NCBI GenBank assembly: GCA_041552055.1
Contig: JBFELO010000020.1
Span: 1-47,848, forward strand
Length of the DNA stretch: 47,848 nucleotides
Reading direction: 5' to 3'
DNA from: JBFELO01 sp041552055
Lineage (GTDB): Bacteria; Acidobacteriota; Thermoanaerobaculia; Thermoanaerobaculales; Sulfomarinibacteraceae
Shown: one piece after another, positions 24,738 through 32,459 of the stretch
How the letters are laid out: each line of letters opens with the position of its first letter
Position numbering within the stretch: position 1 is the first letter of the stretch
Program-made: the position numbers and the translations under genes
The notes under the pieces: generated by a model
The model's database searches: none
Told to the model about the DNA's origin: nothing
The model's input: the letters and a program-made list of their open reading frames with translations, nothing else

Positions 24738-26795
24738 GTGGAACACCCCGAGAGCGCGACCATCGAAGGCCTGCCCGACAACGCGCGCCGGCCCCTCGAG
24801 CCTGGCGAGATCTACGTCCCGATCGTTCCGGACGAGACCGGAGTGTACGAGGTCACCGCCCGCTCGGTCACGTTGGGGCTCGTCTTCTGCGCCATCTTCT
24901 CGATGGCGGCCGCCTACCTGGCGCTCAAGGTCGGACAGGGGATCGAGGCCGCGATCCCAATCGCAATTCTGGCGATAGGTCTGTCCCCGCTGTTCTCCCG
25001 CAAGAGCACCATCCTCGAGAACGTGATCATCCAGTCGATCGGTGCCAATTCGTCACACGTGGTGTCAGGCGCGGTGTTCACGATCCCCGCCCTGTACATG
25101 CTGGCGGCACAGCCCGGCACAGGCGTCGCGCAGCCGACTATCGTCCAGGTCATCGCGGTGTCGTTCCTCGGCGGCTGCCTCGGCATCCTGTTCCTGATCC
25201 CGCTCCGGTACCACTTCATGGTGGAGATGCACGGCCAGTTTCCGTGGCCCGAGGGGACCGCCACCACCGAGATACTGCTCTCGGGCGAGCGCGTCGGCGG
25301 TCAGGCCAGGATCCTGGCCCTGGCCGCGGGCCTCGGCGCGCTGTACGACGGGTTGGTGACCACATTCCACGCCATGGCCGAACTCCTCACATTTCGGGCT
25401 GTCGGGCTCGGCCAGTTGCTGCAGCGCCAGTTCATGACGCTCAGGATCCTCAACAACGCGGCGATCGTCGGCATCGGCTACATCGTCGGGATCCGGTACG
25501 CCGCCATCATCTGCGCCGGCTCTTTCCTGTCCTACTTCGTGCTGGTGCCGATCGTGCACGCGATCGGCGCGTCGCTGCCGCACGCGCTCGCTCCTGGGAC
25601 GATCCCGATCGCCGACATGAGCGTCGAGGAGGTGTTCAGAAACTACGTCCGGATCGTGGGTGTCGGCGGCATCGCGGGTGCCGGGATCCTGGGAATCGTG
25701 TCGTCGCTGCCCTCCATGGTGCGCTCGATCGGCGCCAACATCGTCGGCATGAGTCACCAGGACACGCGCACATCCGAAGAGGTGCCTCGCGTCGATCGCT
25801 CGCTCAGCGGCGGCTTTACGATCGCCGGGTTGTCGGTGTTCGCACTCGCCGCGTTCCTGTTCTTCTCGTTCGGCCTCGGCATCGGTGACTCGATCACCTA
25901 CGCCGCGGTGTGCACCGCGCTGGTCATGTTGATCGCGTTCCTGTTCGCCCCGGTGGCCGCGCGAGCGATCGCCATCGTCGGCACCAACCCCGTCTCCGGC
26001 ATGACCATGCTGACACTCATCGTCACCGGCTTCGTGTTGCTCAAGATGGGTCTGGAGGGTGGGAACGGCATGTTCATCACCATGATGGTGGGCGGCGTCG
26101 TATGCACCGCGCTGGCCGCCTCGGGGGCGCTCGCATCGGACCTCAAGGTCGGCCACTGGATCGGCGCGACTCCGGCCCGACAGCTCGGCCTCAAGTTCGT
26201 CGGCACCCTGGTGGCAGCGACCTTCTGCGGCCTCGCCATGTGGGTCATGGCGCAAGCCGATCCCGGCCAGGGTTTCGGCACGTCGGCGATCCCGGCACCC
26301 CAGGCGTCGGCAATGAAGGAGATCCTGGTCGGAATCTTCGGCGCCAACGCCGCTCCGCTGCAGTGGTACCTGTTCGCGCTCGGCGTGCTGCTGTCGCTGA
26401 TCCTGCGCATGGCCGGGGTCCCTCCGCTCGCGTTCGCCCTGGGGATGTATCTGCCGATGGAGCTCAACACCCCCGTGCTGCTCGGCGGCATCCTGTCGTG
26501 GATCGTCGGCCGTCGACGTGAGGGCGAGGACGATCCAACGGTCAAGGCCCGGCAGGATCGAGGTGTGCTCGTCGCTTCGGGCCTGATGGCGGGCGGAGCC
26601 ATCATGGGCGTGATCGACGCCATCGCCAACGCGGTCATCAAAGGAGCCGCCGGCAGCACCGCTCCGAAGGCGGCGATTCACATCCTGTCGGAGGCGGCGT
26701 TCGGGGGTCTCCCGGGGGAGGTGGTCGGCACCGTCGCGCTGGCCGCGCTGTGCATCTTCGTGGTCGTGTTTGCGCGCCGCGCCAAGCCGGGCTAA
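24738..26795 (+). CDS. OPT-family oligopeptide transporter
   Basis: This polytopic membrane protein (685 aa) has about 14-16 hydrophobic segments. It belongs to the bacterial OPT branch with motifs GLVFCAIFSMAAAYLALKVGQGIEAAIP, FSRKSTILENVIIQSIGANSSHVVSG and FPWPEGTATTEIL. Later come GGNGMFITMMVGG and AGVPPLAFALGMYLPMELN. Members carry small peptides or metal chelates. GTG at 24738 follows GAGGAGG, and a TACAAT lies further upstream. Its stop overlaps the convergent hydrolase stop by three bases. Confidence 0.92.
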   Translation: MEHPESATIEGLPDNARRPLEPGEIYVPIVPDETGVYEVTARSVTLGLVFCAIFSMAAAYLALKVGQGIEAAIPIAILAIGLSPLFSRKSTILENVIIQSIGANSSHVVSGAVFTIPALYMLAAQPGTGVAQPTIVQVIAVSFLGGCLGILFLIPLRYHFMVEMHGQFPWPEGTATTEILLSGERVGGQARILALAAGLGALYDGLVTTFHAMAELLTFRAVGLGQLLQRQFMTLRILNNAAIVGIGYIVGIRYAAIICAGSFLSYFVLVPIVHAIGASLPHALAPGTIPIADMSVEEVFRNYVRIVGVGGIAGAGILGIVSSLPSMVRSIGANIVGMSHQDTRTSEEVPRVDRSLSGGFTIAGLSVFALAAFLFFSFGLGIGDSITYAAVCTALVMLIAFLFAPVAARAIAIVGTNPVSGMTMLTLIVTGFVLLKMGLEGGNGMFITMMVGGVVCTALAASGALASDLKVGHWIGATPARQLGLKFVGTLVAATFCGLAMWVMAQADPGQGFGTSAIPAPQASAMKEILVGIFGANAAPLQWYLFALGVLLSLILRMAGVPPLAFALGMYLPMELNTPVLLGGILSWIVGRRREGEDDPTVKARQDRGVLVASGLMAGGAIMGVIDAIANAVIKGAAGSTAPKAAIHILSEAAFGGLPGEVVGTVALAALCIFVVVFARRAKPG

Positions 26796-27769
26796 CCGTC
26801 AATCTCGCCAGTGAACCTGTCGAGTTCCTCGACGATCGGTGCGTCGTGCATGTACAGATTGGTGGGACACTCCACTGCTCTGCCGTGCGGCATACCGGCG
26901 ACAATCTGCCGTACTTCCTGCTCGCTGTGCAAGGTATCGCTGCCGGCGTACGCGATCGCTACAGGGACCTCGATCGTGTCGAGATCGGGCCATACCCGAT
27001 AGTCGAGGATCGCCCTGGCGGACAGCTTGAGCCGCAGCGGATGCGCGGCGCGCAACGTCCTCTCGTACCTCTCCATCTGCTCCGGCTCCGAACGAGTATC
27101 GATCCTGAAGTGGCGCAGGTACCAGAACACGAAGTACTTGATCGGGTGATACAACCAGGCCGGCCCGTACAACACCGGCCGGCCCCACGCCGGGATCCGA
27201 AACGACGCGTTCGGGCCCACGAGGAACGCCGCCCTCGCCGCGAGCCGGCCGCGTTTGAGGGCCTCGAGAATGGCGTTGGATCCCATCGAACTCCCGAACC
27301 ACACCGCACGCCGGTCGTCCAGACCCAGCGACCGGGCGGCCGCGATCAGGTCGAGCGCGAGCCTCTCGACGGTGAACTCCTCGACCCGCATGCGGCGCCG
27401 GTCGATCCGCGCCGACCGCTTCTCCCGAGTCTCGATGTACAGTACCGGACGTGTCTCGACCATTGCCTCGAGCACCGGCAGCCACCCTTCGACGACCGAA
27501 ACCCAGCCGGCGACGAATACCAGCGGTTCGCCATCGCTGGAGTCGCGCGGCCACCAGTGCAGAACGCGCAACTCGATTCCGTCGTCAACGGCGAGCCACC
27601 GCTCGTCGAATTCCGACTCGACAACACCGAGAGGATTGCTCGGCCGCCCGAAGTACGTCGAAGTTTCCACTGCCCATGCACCTGTGCTCTCACGATGATA
27701 GACCGATCTCGCACGTGCTGAAGCCGGCCTCGTGTGAGAGATCGCCGTCCCTGCCCGTGTGGCTCCCAC
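26792..27769 (-). CDS. Alpha/beta hydrolase
   Basis: This 325-residue protein has the alpha/beta-hydrolase pattern. LVFVAGWVSVVEGW is the oxyanion strand-loop, the nucleophile elbow is GSSMGS at about 160, and PVAIAYAGSDTLH holds the acid. A final His could lie in NLYMHDAP. The substrate is unknown. The start is uncertain: GTG at 27769 has AAGGA nearby, while GTG at 27670 would drop 33 poorly conserved residues. The lipase-like size and lack of a signal peptide suggest a cytoplasmic esterase or membrane-lipid hydrolase. Confidence 0.75.
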   Translation of the reverse strand: MGATRAGTAISHTRPASARARSVYHRESTGAWAVETSTYFGRPSNPLGVVESEFDERWLAVDDGIELRVLHWWPRDSSDGEPLVFVAGWVSVVEGWLPVLEAMVETRPVLYIETREKRSARIDRRRMRVEEFTVERLALDLIAAARSLGLDDRRAVWFGSSMGSNAILEALKRGRLAARAAFLVGPNASFRIPAWGRPVLYGPAWLYHPIKYFVFWYLRHFRIDTRSEPEQMERYERTLRAAHPLRLKLSARAILDYRVWPDLDTIEVPVAIAYAGSDTLHSEQEVRQIVAGMPHGRAVECPTNLYMHDAPIVEELDRFTGEIDG

Positions 27770-27806
27770 ATTTCCTTCGGGTGACCACCACCGTGAATTA
27801 CGCTGC

Positions 27807-27812
27807 TACACT
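27807..27812 (+). promoter_or_regulatory. -10-like hexamer of a possible leaderless gene
   Basis: TACACT ends 6 bases before the ATG at 27819 and no Shine-Dalgarno sequence is present. This repeats the spacing seen before the smr gene. No good -35 box is seen. Confidence 0.35.
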
Positions 27813-27818
27813 GGCTCG

Positions 27819-28148
27819 ATGAGCGATCCACGGGATCACGAGCTGCCGATTGTCGGGCAGGATCAAGGGTCTAACCCGTCCAACGACCTGCCATCGTGCT
27901 CGCCCGAGGTCTACGTCACCAACGAGGAGGCGTCTCTTCTGGCGGCGATGCGGGCGATGAAGGGTCGCGCCACTGAGATCCGCGAGCGCCTGGCGGACCC
28001 TCTGTCCGGTGACGAGCGCAGCGCGCTCTCGGCCGAGCTGGAAGAGCTGCGCACTCGCCGGACCGAACTTACCCGGCGCCGGGACCGAGCCTACCGCCGC
28101 AAGATGGTCATGCTCGGCCACCTCCCACCCGACGCCCTCGTGGACTGA
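27819..28148 (+). CDS. Small charged coiled-coil-like protein, unknown
   Basis: This 109-residue protein has a long, highly charged helical stretch (about 38-90) rich in Glu, Arg and Leu and likely coiled-coil. Its N-terminus is polar. No family was recognised. It lies divergently from the hydrolase. The start has no ribosome binding site, and TACACT sits immediately upstream. Confidence 0.55.
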   Translation: MSDPRDHELPIVGQDQGSNPSNDLPSCSPEVYVTNEEASLLAAMRAMKGRATEIRERLADPLSGDERSALSAELEELRTRRTELTRRRDRAYRRKMVMLGHLPPDALVD

Positions 28149-28197
28149 CCCTCCCCCGTTAACCTCCATCGTCGTTGTCATCGACCGCCACCCGTCC

Positions 28198-28218
28198 GTC
28201 GCTGGTCGCTGGTCGCTG
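28198..28218. repeat. Heptamer array GTCGCTG x3
   Basis: Three exact tandem GTCGCTG heptamers lie in the 737-base gene-free stretch 28149-28885. That stretch otherwise holds only the repeats listed separately. Confidence 0.75.
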
Positions 28219-28316
28219 GACCACCCAGCCGCCCGGGGCATGCCGCGATGCGGCTGTACGGCAATACGGCTCCTCCACCCGCCCAGAGCACCCTCGTTAT
28301 CGACCACCTGACTTCC

Positions 28317-28452
28317 CGTCATCCTGAGGGAGGAGCGAGCCGTAAGGCGAGCGACGAGTCGAAGGATCCCCCGAAGCAAGAGCGCCGACGCGATCGGGTC
28401 GTCTCTCCGGAGATCGGAGGGGATCCTTCGGCCTTGCGGCCTCAGGATGACA
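28317..28452. repeat. Palindromic interspersed repeat (CATCCTGAG type)
   Basis: Outer arms GTCATCCTGAGG and CCTCAGGATGAC and inner arms CGAAGGATCCCC (28360-28371) and GGGGATCCTTCG (28419-28430) form a ~135-base imperfect palindrome. Elements with this CATCCTGAG...GAAGGATC layout are widespread non-coding repeats in several phyla, including Acidobacteriota. It is probably a non-autonomous mobile or REP-like element. Confidence 0.75.
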
Positions 28453-28561
28453 CTCGGTTTCGGTGCCGCCGCGTAGACTGCTGCGGCCTCGAGCCTGGCG
28501 CTGTCGCGCGAAGGAGTGCTGGTGCGGTGCCCCGCCCTGCTCGCGGGCGGGAGGGGGCCCA

Positions 28562-28589
28562 AGCCCCGAGTCCCTAGCCCCGAGCCCCT
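28562..28589. repeat. Heptamer array, AGCCCCG type
   Basis: Four tandem units: AGCCCCG, AGTCCCT, AGCCCCG, AGCCCCT. A GC-rich hairpin (GCCCCGCCC with GGGCGGG) lies just before it near 28528-28556. Confidence 0.65.
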
Positions 28590-28756
28590 TGGTGCGTCCT
28601 GCTAGCCCGCGCTTCTCACCAGTGTTCGTCGCGAAGGCGCCGAGGTGCCGTGCCCAGTGGGGTTTTCGACCCAGAGCCCCGGAGGGGCCGGCGGGGGCTG
28701 GAGCACACCGAGGGGAGAAGTCTCCGCTGGGTCAGGAGCATCGTTCGATCCCGATG

Positions 28757-28831
28757 GCGAGACCGATAGCGATACCGACGAATCTGGTCGGTATCGGAAT
28801 CGGTTTTCGGTATCGGTATCGACTATCCCCG
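28757..28831. repeat. Hexamer array with perfect hairpin (GGTATC type)
   Basis: CGATACCGAC (28770-28779) and GTCGGTATCG (28787-28796) form a perfect 10-bp stem with loop GAATCTG. Further GGTATC/GGAATC units follow to 28831. The array sits downstream of the GGDEF gene end and may terminate it. Confidence 0.75.
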
Positions 28832-28885
28832 TTCGATCTGAGCGGCGGTTCGCGGCCGCAGCAGGAGACTGGTGAGAAGTGCGGG

Positions 28886-29572
28886 TTACATCTCGACCCG
28901 ATTTCGCCCCGATCGCTTGGCCACCGAAAGCGCGCGGTCGGCCGCGGCGATCAGCGAGGTCGGATGCTCCTGGGGACTCGGCACGATGGTGGCAGCACCG
29001 ACGCTGACCGTGATCCGGTGCCCGTCGGTCTCCGGCCCCGAGGTCATCTTGAGGTCCTCCACCGCCTGCCGCACCCGCTCCGCCACAGCGAGCCCACCCG
29101 CGGCGTCGGTCTCCGGCAGCAGCACGGCGAACTCGTCACCGCCGTAGCGCGCCACCACGTCGCCGGGCCGCTGGAGCTGCAAACGCACCGTCTCTGCAAT
29201 CTGGCGCAGGCACTCGTCCCCCGCCTGATGCCCCCGGCTCTCGTTGTACAGCTTCAGGTCGTCCACATCGACAATCAGCAGTGTCAGCGGCAGTCGCGAC
29301 CTGGCGGTGCGGCGCCACTGTGCCTTCAGGTTGTCCTGGAATGTTCGGTGGTTCGCGATCCCGGTGAGTGGATCGCCGTCGGTCATCTCCCGGAGCGCCT
29401 TGTTCGCCTTTTCGAGCTGCTGCGACCGTTCCTCGACCGTCCTCTGGAGCTGCCCGGCGCGTTCATCGAGCTCCCCGATCCGCCGGCGCAGTCGTCGATT
29501 GACAATCCAGGCTACCACCAGCACGAGTGCAGCCGGCAACCACACGATGGGTTCGGTCAGGGTCTCCAGCAT
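28886..29572 (-). CDS. Membrane-anchored diguanylate cyclase (GGDEF)
   Basis: This 228-residue protein has one N-terminal transmembrane segment (about 8-24), a coiled coil (about 30-64), then a GGDEF domain. DPLTGIANHRTF opens the domain. The active-site loop is YGGDEF. An inhibitory I-site RPGD lies five residues before it, so product inhibition is likely. It should make cyclic di-GMP. The ATG follows AGAGGA and is 7 bases from the tag stop, so the two are co-transcribed. Confidence 0.93.
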   Translation of the reverse strand: MLETLTEPIVWLPAALVLVVAWIVNRRLRRRIGELDERAGQLQRTVEERSQQLEKANKALREMTDGDPLTGIANHRTFQDNLKAQWRRTARSRLPLTLLIVDVDDLKLYNESRGHQAGDECLRQIAETVRLQLQRPGDVVARYGGDEFAVLLPETDAAGGLAVAERVRQAVEDLKMTSGPETDGHRITVSVGAATIVPSPQEHPTSLIAAADRALSVAKRSGRNRVEM

Positions 29573-29579
29573 GGTCCTC

Positions 29580-30155
29580 TCATCCCATCTCCGCCACCTC
29601 GGAGTGGCGGAAGCACGTCACAAGGTGATCGTTGACCATCCCCGTTGCCTGCATGTGGGCGTAGACGATCGTCGGCCCCACGAACCGGAAGCAGCGGTTC
29701 CTGAGGTCGCGTGAGATAGTCTCGGCGAGTGGCGTTGTGCTCGGAATCTGATCCATCGTGCGCCATGAGTTTTGGATCGGACGACCACTCGTGAACGACC
29801 ACATGTAATCCGAAAAGGTCCCAAACTCCGCCTGCACCTCGAGGAACGCCTGGGCGTTGGAAACCGCGGATCTCACCTTCTGGCGGTTGCGGACGATTCC
29901 CGGATCGGCGAGCAGCTCTGAAATCCTGTCCTCGCCGAACTTCGCCACCTCGGCGGGTTCGAAGCCGTCAAACGCGGCACGGTAGTGCTCTCGCTTGCGC
30001 AGAATCGTGATCCAACTGAGGCCCGCTTGCGCACCCTCCAACACGAGAAACTCGAACAGCGCCCTGTCGTCACGGACCGGCACACCCCACTCGATGTCGT
30101 GGTAGGCCACGTACACGGGGTCGGTTCCACACCAGCCGCATCTTTTCCGCTTCAT
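29580..30155 (-). CDS. tag: DNA-3-methyladenine glycosylase I
   Basis: This 191-residue enzyme removes 3-methyladenine from alkylated DNA. The start KRCGWCGTDPVYVAYHDIEWGVP and the later LEGAQAGLSWITILRKRE match Tag. The zinc ligands (Cys6, His19 and a C-terminal His and Cys in the NDHLVTCFRH region) are present. ATG at 30155 fits the family length of about 190. The frame runs 19 codons further upstream without conserved sequence. It is followed by the GGDEF gene. Confidence 0.95.
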   Translation of the reverse strand: MKRKRCGWCGTDPVYVAYHDIEWGVPVRDDRALFEFLVLEGAQAGLSWITILRKREHYRAAFDGFEPAEVAKFGEDRISELLADPGIVRNRQKVRSAVSNAQAFLEVQAEFGTFSDYMWSFTSGRPIQNSWRTMDQIPSTTPLAETISRDLRNRCFRFVGPTIVYAHMQATGMVNDHLVTCFRHSEVAEMG

Positions 30156-30538
30156 GCTCGAGCCCTGGCCACCGACGTCACGTCCGATCGATTCGAAATC
30201 ATGGCGAGCCACCCACCATCACGAGACCCTACGTTGGCGCTCGTCCTCGTCAAACCGGAGGCGCACCTTCTTTTCGAACAACGTCGAGAACAGCTGTGAT
30301 TTCTTCGTGAACGACCACCCCACACGCAATGGAAACGCGACCTCGCCGTCAACAGCCGATCCCTTGCTCATCATCGACCTCGTGTGGGTGAGCCTTTCGG
30401 CTCTCGTTGCGGCCTATTTTACTCCGCCCCGCGGATTTCGCGCCGCACCATGTGCCCGCAACCGCTCCGAACGCTCACGAGGCGATGGACTGGAGGTCCC
30501 GCACACCCGTCCAACATGTCAGAAGGAGCCCGTCCGCT
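30156..30538. other. 383-base spacer with no recognised gene
   Basis: This spacer lies between sixA and tag. Open frames here are short and compositionally unlike the neighbours. The start of tag needs a promoter in this stretch, but no convincing -35/-10 pair was found. A decayed gene cannot be excluded. Confidence 0.4.
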
Positions 30539-31036
30539 CTACACCAACGCCTTCACGACCTTCGGCGTCACCAGCCAGCGGAGCACTCCCCGCCCGGGCG
30601 CGATCTCCCGCCACGATCCTCCACCGAACTCCAAGCACGCCACCGCAGCGGTCGGCATCCGCACGCGGCCTCCGCCGAGTACCGCTACCAGGTCGGACCA
30701 GGCAGGTTCGTGACCGGCGATCAACACTCGCTCGGGGAGGTCTGACGCCGCTGCCAGTTCGTCCAACACGGTCTCTGGATCGCACCCGTAAAACGAACCC
30801 ACGGACCTGATGTCGCAACCCCAGCTTCCGGCCGCGGCCGCCAGTTCCGCCGTGGCTCTGGCACGCTCGGCCGTGGAGGTGAACACCAGCTCGGGCGCCT
30901 GTCCGCATCGCGCGAGAAACCGCCCCATTGCGCCTGCCGCCTCGACCCCACGCGGAGCCAGCGGCCGCTCGTGGTCGGTCATCCCACCGACGCTCCAGTC
31001 GGACTTGGCGTGGCGCATGATCAACAGTACTGCCAT
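30539..31036 (-). CDS. sixA: SixA-type histidine phosphatase
   Basis: This 165-residue member of the histidine phosphatase superfamily has LLIMRHAKSDW (phosphohistidine in RHA), RPLAPRG, and FTSTAERARATAE. It later has VLIAGHEPAWSDL with the second His. SixA in E. coli dephosphorylates a phosphocarrier histidine; the target here is unknown. It starts one base after the apaH stop and has GGGGAGG upstream, so it is co-transcribed with apaH. Confidence 0.9.
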   Translation of the reverse strand: MAVLLIMRHAKSDWSVGGMTDHERPLAPRGVEAAGAMGRFLARCGQAPELVFTSTAERARATAELAAAAGSWGCDIRSVGSFYGCDPETVLDELAAASDLPERVLIAGHEPAWSDLVAVLGGGRVRMPTAAVACLEFGGGSWREIAPGRGVLRWLVTPKVVKALV

Positions 31037-31037
31037 G

Positions 31038-31859
31038 TCAACCTCCCCTCGGTGAGATCGCGTCCGAGGTCGGCTCGCTGATCATCCGCCCGTCGTCGGG
31101 GCACCAGGCGGTCAGGCTTCCACCGTACACACAACCGGAGTCCAGGCAGAGAGCCCCGCCGGATCGGTGCAGACCGAGCTGGGCCCAGTGGCCGAACACC
31201 ACTCGCATCCCCCGTTCGACGATGTCGGAGCCCTCGAACCACGGTTTGCAGCCATCCGGGGCGGCTTCGGGGGGGCCGGTGAAGCCAAGTTCTGGCTCAC
31301 CGTCAGGCCCCACCACCCTCGCGCGGGTGAACACGGAGACCGCCGCTGCGATCCGCTCGTCGCCGCCGATGCTCGCTCTCCACCTGGGCCGCGGCTTGCG
31401 GCACAGCTGCTCGAGGAATTCACGGTCGCCATCGTCATTCAGCCGGTCGCGGGCCTGGTGGGCCAACGCCAACGCATCGTCCTCGTCCCAGCTCGGCATC
31501 AGTCCGGCGTGGACCATCATCAGGTCACCGCGTCGGTGCACGAAGGGCTGCCGCCGCATCCAGGCGAGCAGCTCATCACGATCGGGTGCTGCGAGCACCT
31601 CGCGCAGGTTGTCCTCTGGCCGGGGGCAGAGGAGCTCCTCGGCTCGCGCCAGCAGGTGCAGGTCGTGGTTCCCGAGGGTCGCCACCAGACGCTTCTGCCC
31701 CGCTGCCCAGCGCAGCACCTCGAGCGACTGCGGCCCCCGGTTGACGAGATCACCGACCAGCCACAGTTCGTCGTGGAGAGGATCCCAGCCGATCCGCTCG
31801 AGCAGCCGCTGCAACGTCCGCCAGCACCCGTGGATATCACCGATAACGTAGGTCGTCAC
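31038..31859 (-). CDS. apaH: Symmetrical bis(5'-nucleosyl)-tetraphosphatase
   Basis: This 273-residue metallophosphoesterase hydrolyses Ap4A to two ADP. Motifs run in order: YVIGDIHGCW, LWLVGDLVNRGPQS, VATLGNHDLHLLA, MMVHAGLMPSWD, and VVFGHWAQLGLH near the end with DSGCVYGG. The GTG start has only a weak purine run upstream. Its length and motifs match ApaH rather than general PP2A-like phosphatases. It heads the apaH-sixA pair. Confidence 0.94.
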   Translation of the reverse strand: MTTYVIGDIHGCWRTLQRLLERIGWDPLHDELWLVGDLVNRGPQSLEVLRWAAGQKRLVATLGNHDLHLLARAEELLCPRPEDNLREVLAAPDRDELLAWMRRQPFVHRRGDLMMVHAGLMPSWDEDDALALAHQARDRLNDDGDREFLEQLCRKPRPRWRASIGGDERIAAAVSVFTRARVVGPDGEPELGFTGPPEAAPDGCKPWFEGSDIVERGMRVVFGHWAQLGLHRSGGALCLDSGCVYGGSLTAWCPDDGRMISEPTSDAISPRGG

Positions 31860-31914
31860 GATCTTCGATCCCGCCGAATGGTCTCACATCGCCTCCGCCG
31901 ACACCCCGGCCCCG

Positions 31915-31996
31915 CTCTTCGTCTTCATCTTCGTCTTCATCTTCGTCTTCATCGTTGTCGCTGTCGTCATCGTCATCGTTGTCGTCATCGTCATCG
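31915..31996. repeat. Hexamer array, GTCTTC / ATCGTC type, about 13 units
   Basis: The longest array in the window: alternating GTCTTC and ATCTTC units followed by GTCGTC, ATCGTC and ATCGTT units. It lies just upstream of apaH and abuts the tandem ~167-base repeats. Confidence 0.8.
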
Positions 31997-32328
31997 GCCT
32001 GCCGTTCGCGTCGACCATCTGACACCCAACGCGCCCTCTCCCCAACGCGCTCCCCGCGGTTGCCACCTTCAACAATCTTGGGCGTGAATGACGGCGATGT
32101 GGTGTGCTGAGACGATCCCAAAATTGTTGAAGATGGCACGCCCGCACGACGCGCGGTCTTCGCCCTGCCGTTCACCTCGACCACCTGACACCAGAGGCGC
32201 CCTCTCCCCGGCGTGCTCCCCGAGGGTGCCCCCTTAGACAATGTTGGGACCCGACGAACCGCCCTACCCCGCTGGCGTTGCTCCCAACATTGTCAAAGAC
32301 GGCACACCCGCACGACGCCCTGTCATCG
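31995..32328. repeat. Two tandem ~167-base elements, each with a conserved long hairpin
   Basis: Copy A (31995-32160) and copy B (32161-32328) align end to end, with shared blocks such as CTGCCGTTC, CGCCCTCTCCCC and GCACGCCCGCACGACG (slightly varied). Each holds a 15-base inverted repeat with exactly 34 bases between arms: A 32068-32082 with 32117-32131, B 32234-32248 with 32283-32297. An A-T pair in A (AAC/GTT) is a G-C pair in B (GAC/GTC), a compensatory change. This suggests structured RNA or DNA. It fills most of the 600-base spacer 31860-32459. Confidence 0.8.
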
Positions 32329-32459
32329 GTCTACTATTCGCTTCGATCAGGAGACCCCGGGCCTATGCCCGGCACGCCCGATCTACGCGCTGTCGTGCAG
32401 ATTTGGCCTCGCGCCATACTGCGGGCGTCGTACGGTCTCGAGAAGTCTCGGCTGCGGCC

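Noticed and set aside
25065..26681. 538-codon open frame antisense to the OPT transporter
   Set aside because: Rich in Arg, Asp, His and Gln with no motif; it mirrors the third-position bias of the real gene on the other strand.
31995..32328. attC-like integron sites in the tandem elements
   Set aside because: The arm ends do not fit the RYYYAAC/GTTRRRY core, and no integrase gene is present.
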